Positions 9,481 to 21,446 are shown, counted from the stretch's first letter. The stretch: DNA of 48,803 bases from Corallochytrium limacisporum (GCA_002811645.1 PDIP01000262.1:1-48803), one strand, 5' to 3'. Made by a program: numbers and translations. Notes: generated by a model from the sequence alone, not told the origin.

Positions 9481-11264
9481 AGCCTGCTCACCGCACCAAG
9501 TCCTCGCAATTTCTCCTCCCAGCCCCTTTTTTCATCTGCCCTACAATACAATGATACGAAGTAGAGACGTGATCTGTGGACACCATCAGATCAACGTCGT
9601 TAAATTGTCTCTTTCGGACCCCCAATGACAGTCGAATAATAGAGAACTGGGGAGGAACCGCGGAGGGATTCCCCGGGGGGTCCCCCCTCCCGGGCGGCAC
9701 TCCACTTTGCTTCTCCTGGTAAATTAAATAACTGTTACCCTAACTACCATAATTCACATGAATTTAGAAGGAAAGCCCAAACGAACTCTAGAGGGAGAAG
9801 GGGGGGGGCTATGGGAGCCGCACACGAACGACTGCTGCTGCGCCAGCCTGAGAGTCCGACAACCTTGAGCCCGTCCTTCACTCTCGCTCTCGCTCGACCG
9901 CCGCCGCTTTGTGCGTGTGATGGGAACCCACGGGACTTTTTCTTTCCCGGTAAAAAAGAGTGGGACAAAGAGCCGCTGACTCACGGTCAAAAAAGTTCTT
10001 TGTTTCCCTAATTTCACCTTTTTGTGAAGATCAGAAGAGAGGGGGGGCCGGTTTGTCTTCGTGCCATAGCGAATGAACTAAATGTCCTGGGTCCCAGTAC
10101 TCCACAAAAAGGGGAAAAAATGGGTACTAAAAATTCTGGTCGTTCGAATCGCTGTTGTAGTGTCCCTATACTTTTACTACGGGAGTCTCATGTGCCTTGG
10201 GCCCAGGAGCTTCTAAAGAACCAGCGAGAGGCCGTTCAGCACGCCCAGTGCCGTGTCATTCATTATCTTTGCAGAGCACAGGGCACTTCGTTTCTGACCA
10301 AATGCACGGTAGCTATTGCCTGTAAAGTTTGTCTCTTAGCCGGCGCAGCACAGGGCGTGGGGGCAGTAGTGGCCTTTGTCTGGAAGTATTGTGATCCTGG
10401 TCATGCTCGGGTCCCGCGTATTGCCCACCTCGATAGCATGTGTATACCTCGTTTCGGCATATACCCTGGGCAACCCTCCCTCCCTTCCCCTTGTCACTGC
10501 GGCACAGGCGGGCACAACCAGACCGGCTTTTTTCTTTTGCTACACGCACTTTTTACTAGTACTTCGCAAGTGGGTTTCCTGCGCATTGGTGCCCCCGGGG
10601 CGCGATGCCGCATCCCCCGATGGATTTTTCGAATGTTTGTATCATGCGATGATACCATTTGGCTACGTTTTTAAAATGTTGCTTCTGGTAGTGTGTGAGC
10701 ACGCTTGCCATCTAGTCAATTTCTCTTTGCTCAGGCCGTACCCCCACGCCCGCCTTACCTCCTTTTTCCAAACCCTTCGCAATTCGTTGACCACTGCAGA
10801 CTTTTTTCCTCTTTTTGCCCAGGCATTCGAAACCCCGATTTAATCGCGCTATCGATACCCTTGCGCACACACTGGGAAACACTTGAACTCTCCACCCCCC
10901 CCCACCTTCACCTACCTCTCTGTTGCTCTGGCGCGCACGGGGGTTGTGTGCCGGGGCCTGACGGGGGTTCCCGTCTTTCTTTCCCTAATTTTCTTCGGTT
11001 ATTGAGTATTGAGAACACGGACAGCCTTCACCCCAACCCCGCAACACAGGAGGGAGTGCCGAGACCAGGGGTCTGAACGCAATTTGTATTACAGGGGGCT
11101 AGAGTCCGACTAAAGGTTTTAGGGTCCATCTCTTGCTCGCCCACGTAAATGACCTTTAACATGGAAGCTCAGTGATCTCACTGCCATATCATGAGAATGA
11201 TGACGACTACTATAAACCGAAACTTATTCAGAAGAAGTAGCATTTTCGGTGGTCGAAGATCAGA
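9481..11264. other. Spacer with GC island and no supported gene
   Basis: It contains a palindromic GC block at about 9670-9692 (CCCCGGGGGG, CCCCCCTCCCGGG), G-runs near 9801 and 10041, and C-rich runs near 10900. The 10024-10674 frame begins on GTG and has no recognisable domain, signal or homology. A second overlapping frame is similar. I read both as chance. Confidence 0.5.
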
Positions 11265-11274
11265 GGTATTTAAG
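11265..11274 (+). promoter_or_regulatory. TATA-like core promoter element GGTATTTAAG
   Basis: It is an exact copy of the ten-base element and lies about 140 bp upstream of the ATG at 11406. A CTAAACTAAACTAAAAA leader directly precedes the start codon. Confidence 0.6.
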
Positions 11275-11405
11275 TACCTGTTGGGTGCGACATCACGGTC
11301 CAGTGGACAAGTACCCATATTCAACACTCGATATAGAACACAAACAGTCAAAAGCAGCTTTCTTGTAAGACTATTCTCTTTATCACTAAACTAAACTAAA
11401 AAATC

Positions 11406-11981
11406 ATGGCTGCATCCAAAACCTTCAGCACCGCCCTGGTGGGCCTGACCATTGCAGGATCCGCTCTTGCCGCGATCACTCCCGCACAGATTAACGAAAC
11501 ATGCTCAGTGACTGATGCGTCCGGGACCATGATTTCATGGGCCTGTGCAGATGGTCTTGAATGCAATTTGGACATCTGTATGCCCAAGGTAGTTGGCGGC
11601 GCATGCCCGAAGGACTACTCAGTCTGTGGTTTCGTTGAACCAATGGAATGCTGCCCAGACAGTGAATTCTACTTCTGTGGTGTCGAATCGCATCCCGAGA
11701 CTAATTCTAGCTGCTTCCGTAGACCTGTTCTGAATGGGAAGTGCGATGACAAGAATGGAGGAGCTGTCTTGCCCTGCCAACCAGGACTTAACTGTGTGTT
11801 TTACTGTGAGGGTGGCAAGTGCTCGGGCTCTACTACTGACACAGCGGACGGTATATGCAAGCCCAATGGCCAGTGCCTTGATGAAACGGATTTCTGCAAA
11901 AACGATACGGACTGCTGCGGTGATCTAGTGTGCAAGACTTCGCATGATAACAATAAGATCAAGATCTGTAGTTCCAAATGA
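11406..11981 (+). CDS. Small secreted cysteine-rich protein
   Basis: The product is 191 aa. The N-terminal signal peptide (about residues 1-20, ending GSALAA) is followed by an acidic protein with roughly twenty cysteines. The C-terminal ~45 residues (CKPNGQCLDE, DFCKNDTDCCGDLVC) have the C-x6-C-x5-CC-x4-C order of knottin-like or Dickkopf/colipase-like disulfide modules. The middle holds another CC pair (MECCPDS). Known small secreted Cys-rich proteins include effectors, inhibitors and wall proteins, so a specific function cannot be given. The start is supported by A at -3 and by a TATA-like box upstream. Expected location is extracellular or cell wall (inference). Confidence 0.78.
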   Translation: MAASKTFSTALVGLTIAGSALAAITPAQINETCSVTDASGTMISWACADGLECNLDICMPKVVGGACPKDYSVCGFVEPMECCPDSEFYFCGVESHPETNSSCFRRPVLNGKCDDKNGGAVLPCQPGLNCVFYCEGGKCSGSTTDTADGICKPNGQCLDETDFCKNDTDCCGDLVCKTSHDNNKIKICSSK

Positions 11982-13500
11982 GTGCTCAACAAACGCACAT
12001 TCAGACCACAGGCTGGTGCTTAGTAATGTTTATACTTTAAAGTGCTTTTCGGATGTGTTCGCTGCCAGGACAATAACATTTGAAGAAAGGCTTGGACAGA
12101 ACAACATTAGTCGTCTGCTCTACCATGCTTACTTTAACGCGACCTTGACGAACAAACTACCATACTCCCATGAAACAAATATATCAAACCAATACATACT
12201 AAATCGTTCCCCTATGTTCTTTGAATCACTTTTATTTCATTGCATGAGAAGTTTTGTACCTGGCCTGCTCAAACATAGGCTCCTCCCCGATCTAACTATC
12301 TCTCTCTCCCCAAGGCTAAGGCTTCGGGCACCCTTCCCTCCGTCAAACCCTCCCTCGTTCGTCTTCAGGCCCCCCCCCTCCGGTGACCCACGAGAGCCAT
12401 GGAAGCAGCGGCACCCAGGTCTTAGGGACGCACACACCGCCCCCCCCCCCGCGGGGGGGAGCGTCTCCCATCTCAGCAGGTGCGATGAAAGAACCCCTGA
12501 CCTTAGCACGGGGATTCTCTCCCTTGGGCGTTTGTCTCCTCCACAAACATTCTTCCCTCTCTCCCCTGGGGCCGTTGCCTCCTGGCGAAATAACCCCCCC
12601 CCCTTGGGCCGAAACAGAAATTATTGCCCAAGTCTACGCGACGCGCCCCCAAAGAGAAAACTCGGGTCCTTAGAGAAAATTTTAGCACAGCTACACGAGT
12701 GCGATTCGGTTGGGCAGGGCACACACACACTTTGAGTATGGGTTTTGTGGTCAATGAACGTATATGGACGCATAACAATTATCCTATCAATTCCAACCCG
12801 AATCTCTTACTCAATCCCCCCTTATCAACACTGTGTGCTGGACAACTTGGCGCCATAGCCTGAGGGTTTATCTGCCCGAGCTGAGTGGATATGGGCTCTG
12901 CCCAGTTGCGGGTGTGTGTGCATTGTGCGCGTTTGTGTGTCTGTGCGCCAGTGAGGCGCACAATTGGGCAACAAAGGCAAGGGACCACCCGATTCCCCCG
13001 GGGGAAGGAGGGAGAAGGACAGAGATTGCCTTCCCCCCCCCCCAAAGCACTGGCAGTGGGTATGGAGAAAATCGCGGGTGGTCGTCGCCCACAGGAACTG
13101 GTGATCTCCCAGTGCGGAGGGTGATAGTAACCCAGACACGAGGATTCTCTCAAGTCTTTCGATCGGCTCCTGGACGCGGTACTGTCATTTCTCGAAAATC
13201 CCGATTTTATACAAAACATACTACATAGTTTGAGAAACAGTATCCCTGTCCTGTTGTTTTGGGATTTTTTGGTATTTCTTTCCTACCATCACGCACGCCG
13301 GTCAGCCCAAGCGAGCAGAAGGGGCGGAACGAAAAGTATGGGCTTTTCCCCCATTTCACGGCAGGGCATGAGTGATTGACAGAGCAGCGGCCGCCGCCGG
13401 GAAGCAGTGGGCCACGGAAGAGCCTTGGGGGGGGGGTGTAGATTGAAATGGGGTTTATAGTAAAGACACACGAATTTATTTACATGGAAACTATTCTACA
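11982..13500. other. Spacer with GC islands and GT/CA runs
   Basis: I see no supported gene. There is a strong poly-C/poly-G inverted block at 12436-12459, and more C or G runs at 12594-12606, 13033-13045 and 13427-13437. Alternating GT/CA sequence occurs at 12718-12731 and 12908-12940. Multiple overlapping ORFs on both strands are proline, arginine and glycine rich and look like translation of low-complexity DNA. Confidence 0.55.
12422..12459. repeat. GC inverted island preceded by TTAGGGACGCACACACCGCCC
   Basis: It is the second occurrence of the block at 2526-2560, with one extra CA. The C run is followed by GCGGGGGGG, which can fold back. Confidence 0.6.
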
Positions 13501-13522
13501 GATGATTTGGTTCTTCATCAAT

Positions 13523-14737
13523 TTAAGCGACGCTAACCTTGATGTCGCTGTCATTGTCGTCGCTGCCACAGACCGATGAGAGATTGGAGCTCGGTGGGCT
13601 GGTCTCGTAGATGTGTTCATCAGTGCTGCTCTGGTAGATGTGCTCGTCAGTGCTGCTCTTTCCGGACACAATCACTTCTTCAGGGGCCTTGCTTTGTTCC
13701 TTGCCAGCTTTCTGCTTCTTCTCCAATCGCTTGGTGATGGCGTAGAGCGTAGTCGTGACCCAGTAATTCACGTAAAAGATGAAAGTCAGGCTGGGCAGCC
13801 ACATGATGTACCACACTACCACAAACACATCGACATAGTTGGGATTTTGGGCAACGCTCTTGATAGTGTCTGCCGTGATCACAATTGAGATGGCGAATGT
13901 GGCGATGCGAATGATGCCAAACAAGAAGGTCAGGAAATGCATGAACCAAATCTTCACGTTTGGATGCAGACGGTAAAGGATAGCCACTAGATAGGCAGGC
14001 GTTTCAGTGGTGGTGTGCAGATAGAGGGCCAGGCCGCATCGTCCGAAAATGGACCACCGCGCGTCATTGACGTACGGGCTAACAAGCAGAACATATCCAG
14101 TTAGACAGAGGGACAGCCAGTGGTGCAGTTTGATCAGCCAGTGGACTCCAGCATCGTCCAGGATCTCAATGAACCAAAGGACACAGAAGAGCGGCACCAG
14201 CACACCGAGAGCTTGTAAGATGGCATCGATGTCAGAGTTTAGGTTAAGAGAATCCGATTCAAGATAGTTCCACTGCAGTGTATGCCAAGGGAGGAAGCGG
14301 AAGATCAATACCATACCGACGATCGAGACCACGACTTCAGTCAGCTTATGTGTGACCTTCTTGAGCTTCACAGGGTCTTTAAGTTCGGTGATGTGGGGAT
14401 ACAGTCGAGGGATGGCCAATTTGAAGGCGTAACGCAGGATGATCAGCACTGCTGCAGGCAAAATAAAGTCCACAGCCACGACGATTTGCTCATAGAATTG
14501 TTGGGGCAGGAACAATGGTGGACTACAGAGTGCCTGGGCTTCCCCTCGGAGGAAGGTAGTATCGCCTTGGAAGGCCGCACTGCATGAATAGATGCTGAAG
14601 AGTTCTTGCTCGCAAAGCTGAGTCAGGTCATTGACGCAGTCTGGAGACTCAGAATCCAGGAAACATGATGTGCAGGCAACGTTGACGGAGTCCTGGGTAG
14701 CCTCTGGGAGGAGGTCGAAGTCATTGAAGAGGGGCAT
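13523..14737 (-). CDS. TLC (TRAM/LAG1/CLN8)-like multi-pass membrane protein
   Basis: The product is 404 aa from an ATG with A at -3. The N-terminal ~80 residues are Cys-rich (C22, C25, C34, C42, C52, C71) and probably lumenal or extracellular. About six or seven hydrophobic helices follow. In the middle, LHHWLSLCLTGYVLL (HH at 205-206) is followed by a conserved-looking TETPAYLVAILYRL. That order resembles the TLC domain found in ceramide synthases and in CLN8/TLCD proteins, although the full Lag1 motif is not present. Lipid handling in the ER is therefore only a suggestion. The C-terminal tail is hydrophilic, with a short exact tandem SSTDEHIY SSTDEHIY and an acidic end (DDNDSDIK). It could alternatively be an unrelated orphan membrane protein. 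Confidence 0.62.
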   Translation of the reverse strand: MPLFNDFDLLPEATQDSVNVACTSCFLDSESPDCVNDLTQLCEQELFSIYSCSAAFQGDTTFLRGEAQALCSPPLFLPQQFYEQIVVAVDFILPAAVLIILRYAFKLAIPRLYPHITELKDPVKLKKVTHKLTEVVVSIVGMVLIFRFLPWHTLQWNYLESDSLNLNSDIDAILQALGVLVPLFCVLWFIEILDDAGVHWLIKLHHWLSLCLTGYVLLVSPYVNDARWSIFGRCGLALYLHTTTETPAYLVAILYRLHPNVKIWFMHFLTFLFGIIRIATFAISIVITADTIKSVAQNPNYVDVFVVVWYIMWLPSLTFIFYVNYWVTTTLYAITKRLEKKQKAGKEQSKAPEEVIVSGKSSTDEHIYQSSTDEHIYETSPPSSNLSSVCGSDDNDSDIKVSVA

Positions 14738-14919
14738 GATTGCTATTGGTTCTACTCTGCCCGTGCTCTTTACTTTGGATGATTCTTTAAGTTTTGTTCT
14801 TTACACACAGGCAGATTACTATCCCGTCAGTGACCTGTTGGGAAGTTTTGGACTTGCTTACAGAATTCCTTTTGTGTAGTGTTCAGTCTTCGCAGTCGAA
14901 TCTCCACTTGATCTCTTCC

Positions 14920-14929
14920 ATTAAATACC
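14920..14929 (-). promoter_or_regulatory. TATA-like box (GGTATTTAAT, minus strand)
   Basis: On the minus strand it reads GGTATTTAAT, one base from the recurring element, about 190 bp upstream of the ATG at 14737. The distance is longer than at the other genes. Confidence 0.45.
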
Positions 14930-14939
14930 AGTGTACGAT

Positions 14940-17900
14940 CCTCCCAACTTCATGTTGCTCGAGACATATTTAAACAAGACATGCGCCGTACACATGGCGA
15001 CATAAGCGCAAGGCATAACCTAAAAGAAAGCAGAACTCGCCCCCAAGCAAAAGCGTTCTGAGGTGATTCGCCGCGGCTGGGGCATTGTGCCCTTTCCCCC
15101 CTTCCCTCAGGCCCACAGGCTCTCCCTCACACCAGTGCTCAGCCCCCCGGCCCTTTGGGGGGCGGGGCGCGCCCACCCCTCCCCAATTTTGACCATAAGG
15201 AAACTCTACCGATTTTCTCAATCCCCCGCCGTTTGTTTTTCTAAGATCTGCGATCTCCGTGTGCACTAACAATGAACTAACTCTACAGAAAACCCAACAC
15301 AAGAATGCAAGTATCGATACTGTTACAATGTCTCAATTTCTAAAACAACGGAGGCCCTCCTTTTCTGTTGCATGTGTTAGCTGGGCCCATTGTATATAAT
15401 GAATTTATAGAAGTTTTCATATCCACCCTGGAGTCTTTCAGCATCCTTCCTCTGGATGGACGGGGTTGGATGCCAGTCAATTAGCATTATTTGGCGTGCA
15501 AATTGCGGGGGGTCACTTAGGGGTGCGCTCGCCCAGCGTCCGTATCTGTATTGGGATGAGCACGCCGAAAGTTTCTCCAATTCTCATTTCCAAGGCGCAC
15601 GTACTCGCATTTTTCCACCAGATGGAATCAATCGCAGTGGACCTACCCGTTTTTAGAAGGTTGGACAAACGTCCCTCTCCCAGTGCGGTGCCGAGCAGGA
15701 ACCTTTCGAAGTGTCCTTTGCAGCCCTTTGAGCCCTGGAATGGTCATCTTGGTATTGAATATGCCCGTTTATGTTATGAAGAACTTTCCATCACCACCCT
15801 CATACAAGCGATGGCAATGAGAAAACGTTTTTCATTCTGCCTTTCAAGTTCAACCCGAAAAATCTAGTTGAATTGTGCAGGTAAATTTTACCTGCCTCGA
15901 TATCTAGAGATACCGGGGCATGGCAAAGAAATGCATTAATGCGTGAGCATGTGGTTCTCCCAACTATCACCATTGTCCATCGCATTTCAAGTGCCAGTAC
16001 TGAGATATAGAATTGATTTATGGTGTTCATTGCAATGGTGAGTCTAGGGAGATGGCGACCCACGAATTGGGTGTATGTCACCGGGATCTCTCGTCATGAA
16101 CTGCATTGCGGGGTAAGCGCCCACGGTGATGTAACTCCCAGAATGTCTCATACATACAATACATTTATGCTCCGCACTCTAATCTATGTGCGTTCGGGAT
16201 CGCCATCTGCCTATCTCTTTCACGTCGAAGGTTTTGTACATTTGTTACCGACAAAATCTATTCACAGTTCCCTCAGTGTATGTACCAGTCCCTTGCGATC
16301 GTTAGCGTGCATTTCCCAGAACGAGATCAACGGCTACACCAACCCTTACAATGTGTAGGAAGCAACATCAGCGTAAAAGTTTTTCTTTAGTTTTAATCTA
16401 TACCAAGTTTTTCTTTGGTTTTAACGTATACCAAGTTTTTCCTTGTTCTAATCTCTGCCAAGCTTCTCGTTGGTCTACGTCTACACCACCCTTACAACGT
16501 CCTGGAAGAAATGAGCACCGAAAAAGTTTTTCTTCCCTTTTAATACAATGGAAATTTCTATGACTTAGTATTCCTGACTTGTCCTTACACACACCTCCAG
16601 TTACGTCGCGGTGATGTCGTTACACGGGGCCGATGCGACGTAAACTAAAGCAAGAAGGCATACGATACCGAGACGAATCGACGTCAAAAGGGTTAGAAGG
16701 CAATGGCTCTCTTAGGGAGACTTCGTACCTTAGATCTGAGTGGATGGGGACCTCCCCGTCTGAGTAACCGAGAATGGATTAATGTGCGGGATGGTGATGG
16801 CTATGACTAGCGGCTTTGTGGTTGATGATTTAGTCTGCTGTATAGTATGTGGAGCCTGAGAGCTGACGAAAACCTCATCGGGTTTACACAGAATGTTTAA
16901 AAACGCTAGCAGGCCAATCAGAAAACTTGGTGGCCTGCAATGATTCCTTTTTTTTTCTTCCGGGAAAGTGGATTTTGTAACCGCGTGGAATGAATCTCGG
17001 TGTTGAAGAAGTTGTTGAAGTTTTACGCTCGTTTCCCCTGCGACTCCCAAGGCAAGCTTGGGCTAAACGTTCGAGGAAGTATTCCCGGCACATTCTAGCG
17101 CCCACACAGTCCGTGGGTGGCGTAGATTGGGGGTCTTATACTCCTTCACGTATTGCCAAATGAGAATTTTTTTTTTCACCAAACCTTAGGCGGCCACTTC
17201 TGTACCTCGTGTTGGGAGTGTTGCCAAAAACCACGAGGGGATCCTTGGAAGTGCAAGTTTGACTGCTAGGTGATAGACGAGTTGGGGCCATGGAGGGGGG
17301 AACATTGAAATGAAGAAATTGATGTAAAGCACTTCGGCAACGGCTTCACCTATCAGAGATAGCGTATCCCGGTTCATCATCCACCTACACCTAGCATAAA
17401 CTGGGCATCATCCTCTACTTCACTAGGATATAATTGCATCATCCTGGATGTGTTCGCAATGATTGTACAAAGAACCTTTAAAGGACTGAAGTATATGGAT
17501 CCAATGATGTTCACATATAGAATTTGCACCTTTGCATGCCTCGCCTAAATAATCCATCGTTCAGTATGGTGTGCTTAAGTACCAAGAACAGCTGCGACAA
17601 GGACTGAAAACACCGGACAGGGAACATCACACAATCCACTACCTGAAGAAAGATCACGAAAAAGGGCAACACTACCGGGAATCAATGTACATAATTAACG
17701 AGGGGCAACAAGGACGGACTCAAAATAGAGTGGTGCGAGTATATACTCATACATACAAAACATACATTCGGCGTACAGAGATAAATGGAGAAATGGAGCG
17801 ACATAAGAACAGAATAAAAAGGAATTCGATCGACAACCCACACTATTTTCAGCTGAACGAGGCCGACGGGTACCCTTAAGAAGGGGCAGACAGGGCCGAA

Positions 17901-19480
17901 CAGCAAGTGCAGAAATTCCTCCAAACGGATCCGCAAGCATACAGTGCAAACAAACACGTATATCCCTCTCGGATGACTACTTACTCTTGGTTGCGACATG
18001 GCTGATTGTTTAGAGGAAAAAATATGTGTCGTACTTGTACTAGGACTAATACTAAGAAACGGCGCTGTTCACAACGCAATGGGACAAGCTTGGTTAGGCT
18101 GTCTTGGCCCGGTGTCATTCTTTACTCGAAATGACCGATCACATCATTCTCTCTCTTTCTTGTGAGCACGGTGGTACTAACTCTGCGGGTGCGATTTCCT
18201 TGTGGCGGCGGATCCCCCGATGAACACCCTCGCAATTCTGTCCCCTCCCTGCCTCCCCAAGGCCCGTGCCTGGCACCACCATCGAGCGCCGCCGGTACAG
18301 TCTTCGGTACACTGGGCCCAGAAATCGACTGGTTTCAAAAACTTTCCTTTTCGGGAACTTGGGGACATACAGCCCGTACAAGCCGGGTTACCTTCACCAC
18401 AATCTCGTGGGTCACCGTGCAGAATGCATTTAGATGGCACACTGCTATTGCGAGCATTTTCCAAAGGTCTCCCTGCACATCTTTGCAGGACTGGGCAAGT
18501 GCGACTTGTGAATGGATCCATGTGTCGTTGGTTTCAATGTGCCCTTGAAGGGGCCAGCCAGTTATCCGCACGTGCGGGGCCTGCACGAAGGGGTCCTGCA
18601 GTCTCAGGTTCGAGAGGGGTCCTAGGCAACTGGCGATTCCGTATGGAGTACTGTTGCCGGAGGGGGGAGGGCACATGGGACAAAGGAAAATTCTCCAATA
18701 TATTGTGTAGGGGAATCCGCTTGTAGCATGTGTAAAAGGTTCTCTGGGGAAAAAAAAAAGTTGAACTTGGACGGAGGGGGGTTGGAGGGAAGGGATACCG
18801 TGCTCAGTGCGACTTCCCTACCCAGAAAACCCTTGAAAAGCCAATCGGCGGTCGATTCTCCCTGTCTAAACTTCCATCACAGCAATGTTCAACATCTCAA
18901 TGATACATACACGAACACACTCGTTACTACAGGAGGTTATTGATGTATGGGTTGCTTCTCAGAAGGCCATCTACAGTGGTCAAACCAATCAAACGATCGA
19001 ACGAATCCTGGGAAGCGTTTCCTCGGGGACTGTTAGGCCCCTAGAGGAGCTACCGCCGAAGGAATGCCTGCATCAATTTATCCATTCAGGCCTAACAAGT
19101 GAGATTCTAGATCCTCACTTTGCTGATCCACTAGAACAAGATCCGAGAGGGACTGTGACCTTGCTGTGACCTGTACATCTGGGTACCAGTGATGGCCTGG
19201 CCTGCCGCATTGTTCGCTAGTCATCGGTGGAACTGTGAGGTTTGATCCTGATCAATTCCTACGATCCTACAACGGATCGTGCAGAACACAAATACCTCAT
19301 TGAGCGCATGCATGGTAGGTTGAAAGCAATGGGTCAAGAGAGAAAGGAGGAAAGGTGAAATTAAACATGGCATTTCATGCGAAAATTTCTTCAACGCGTA
19401 CTCTCTACATACTTATGCTACAAACCTCTATTGACAGCCATGCATGACAACCACATGTTCTTTGGGCTTAAACCGGGTGA
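14940..19480. other. Long gene-poor interval
   Basis: I can support no gene in this 4.5 kb. It contains a GC island at about 15140-15180 (CCCCCCGGCCC, GGGGGGCGGGGCGCGCCC) and a cluster of tandem repeats at 16331-16544. There is a small hairpin pair at 15878-15914 and an A run near 18751. ORFs such as 17571-17879, 18202-18726 and 18885-19169 lack recognisable domains and may be chance or relics. Confidence 0.5.
16377..16487. repeat. Four-copy ~28-bp degenerate tandem repeat
   Basis: Units begin at 16377, 16405, 16433 and 16460, each starting AAGTTTTTC or AAGCTTCTC and ending TATACC, TATACC, CTGCC and CTACACC. The first two are about 90% alike and the later two progressively diverge. The array sits inside a larger duplication (about 16331-16398 and 16478-16544). 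Confidence 0.8.
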
Positions 19481-19497
19481 TTCAACACACGATGATC

Positions 19498-20076
19498 TTA
19501 TACCTTTCGGCAAAAGGCAGTGAACTTCCAGAAACAACTAAGCTCCAGGTCATTCTGCTCGTCCGGACTGGCATAGTCCAGATGGTAGAAGTCGATATCC
19601 CTCTGAAGATTGTCATCCGTAACAGGGATCGTGAGGGTGACACGTTTATGATCAAACGGGTATTCATCGACTTTAAAATCGGCATCAAAAGCCCGCAGAG
19701 ACATGCTCAGAGTCAGCTCCTGGTTTCCTCCGACGTGAGATGTGCCATCGTCCTTGGTCCAGTAGTGATCGACGACGGGAGATGTGGTGTCAAACATTTC
19801 GTAATGCCAATTGCCTCCGCCGGTAAGCCCGATGTACATTGTCCAGTGTAAATCCTCACATGACTTTCCTACACAATCAGTGCGCATGCAGGCAGTATCG
19901 TTCAGATGCACAGTGCAACTGATGTCTTCCATGCTCAACTCATTGTTGCTCTGGTTTTCTTCGGTAGTGGAGACCGTGACTTCATTGTCGGTGACCCGAC
20001 GGCTCTGCACAGAGGCAGCGGCTATGGCATTGACAAGAGCCAGAAGCAACAAAAGCGTCTTGATGAGGGACTTCAT
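19498..20076 (-). pseudogene. Truncated Cys-loop (pentameric) receptor ligand-binding domain
   Basis: The ORF is 192 aa with a clear signal peptide (MKSLIKTLLLLLALVNAIAA). Residues about 120-175 carry the hallmark of pentameric ligand-gated channel extracellular domains. LRAFDADFKVDEYPFDHKRV contains the D-x-x-YPFD core, followed by a beta strand (TLTIPV) and a later FYHLDY region. The product stops at FWKFTAFCRKV, with no membrane helices. Reading past the stop on the same strand gives nothing channel-like, so no four-helix domain follows. The N-terminal half of a usual ligand-binding domain also seems missing. It is either a secreted partial receptor-like protein or a broken gene. Possible membrane-domain pieces lie on the wrong, upstream side. 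Start choice is supported by an ATG with G at -3 and a TATA box about 98 bp upstream. Confidence 0.6.
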
Positions 20077-20164
20077 GTCGATTGTTTGACTGCTGTCAGT
20101 CTCTAAATTTGAACGGAGATACCGATCCTTCTACACAGACTCCTGATCTAGCTCCGACACTGAT

Positions 20165-20176
20165 CTTTTATATACC
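20165..20176 (-). promoter_or_regulatory. TATA box GGTATATAAAAG (minus strand)
   Basis: It reads GGTATATAAAAG on the minus strand, about 98 bp upstream of the ATG at 20076. The close-to-consensus TATA box suggests that the 5' end of this receptor fragment is intact. Confidence 0.6.
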
Positions 20177-20294
20177 TTTTGCTGTTCCGTATCTGTTGGG
20201 GAATGCCGTTGTAGACGGATCGATAGACACAGAGAGCTTTCCCATGCGCTCCCAATGCGCTTCCCAGAGATTGTGCAAGGGTGTCCGAAAGTGG

Positions 20295-21446
20295 TCAAAG
20301 ATTGTTGAAATCTATTCTGAAACAGTGAACCAGCTGTAGTGGGTTCATCGTGGGCATCTCCAGTGAATGCGTACCAGTCCTATTTTTGTTCGTATTCAGC
20401 TTCAGCATGAGCAGCTGACTGGCTTTTTCTGAGCTGATCCAAAAGTCATTCAGATTGTACTTCATGGTGTTCTCCGTTTGTCGTTTGTGCAGGGAGCTCA
20501 CTTCACTGTACAACGATGTGATGGCAGCGGGAAGCATTGATGATATTTCTGAGTGAAGAAACACTGACGGGAACAAGCTATACATTGATTCAAAACAGTG
20601 ATGGGCATGACGGATTGAAAGATGAACGATGACAGCGTGCCCAGAAAGGTATTATCCTTCATGTTTAAGTCCGAATGCACTGCCTGCTATTTCTTATTGT
20701 TCATTAATCCTTCGTGTTTCACTGGTGGTTGTCCTGGCACATGGCCGCTCGTGGACACAAACTTTCTTTAGCCGCAGTATGGGAATTCCCAGGGGCTGGA
20801 TCGGTTGTGCTCGTGTTACTCTGCTCCTCTTGCGTAACCATGGGTTGTCTGGGGACGCCTAAACTATTCTTGTGCGCGCGGCGCTTCGGGGGAAAGAGCA
20901 TGCATAGTAATAGCGTATTCTCTGCGTATGATTCTTTCTGGGCATCTATTCCTATCCATTTCTTCGCATGATAAGGAACGGGTAAGGTAAATTCACCTAC
21001 TCCTCCAGGACTTCCTTGAATGCCCCATTATCGGGCTCTTGTTTATTGTACCGGTTCTACCTGTACGCTTATCCATCTTGTAATCGTGTCTGGCCTTTTC
21101 ATTGCAATCTACCATTGGCCTTTTTGGACGACTGCAGGAGAAGATCTTTGTATGCTTTTCAGACCTCCAATAGAAAACCACGAACGCAATGCACGTGGTC
21201 AGGGTCCAGGGTCGAGCGCTCACAAAACCGGACTGATGGTGCATACAATCACGACATTCCAGTACACGGTCCCAGAGCCTGTAATTCAACCAAGGGGCGA
21301 TGGTGCCCCGGACAGCTGTATGAACTGGTTCGTAACTGAATTTTCCTTCCCAGGAGCAGCCTCCAGTGACCGTCGTCATATTTTATCCGCATGTTCAGTA
21401 TGCACGATACTTCCGACCAATGTAAACGAACAATTGCACCACCCAT
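20295..21446 (-). pseudogene. Possible degenerate receptor membrane-domain pieces
   Basis: Several short minus-strand segments in different frames look like fragments of a ligand-gated channel. Around 21250-21440 there is SCILNMRIKYDDGHW and, in another frame, VYWNVVIVCTISPVL then ALDPGPRAL, resembling the pre-M1/M1 and M1-M2 regions. Around 20590-20680 there is NTFLGTLSSFIFQSVMPITV, which is M3-like. Stops and frame changes separate them. No continuous gene is present. Assignment is tentative, and these could be chance hydrophobic stretches. Confidence 0.22.

Noticed and set aside
10024-10674. 216-aa plus-strand ORF
   Set aside because: It starts at GTG, has no motif or signal, and competing frames of similar length overlap it.
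13613-14587. Plus-strand ORFs inside the TLC-like gene
   Set aside because: They are antisense shadows of a long hydrophobic coding frame.
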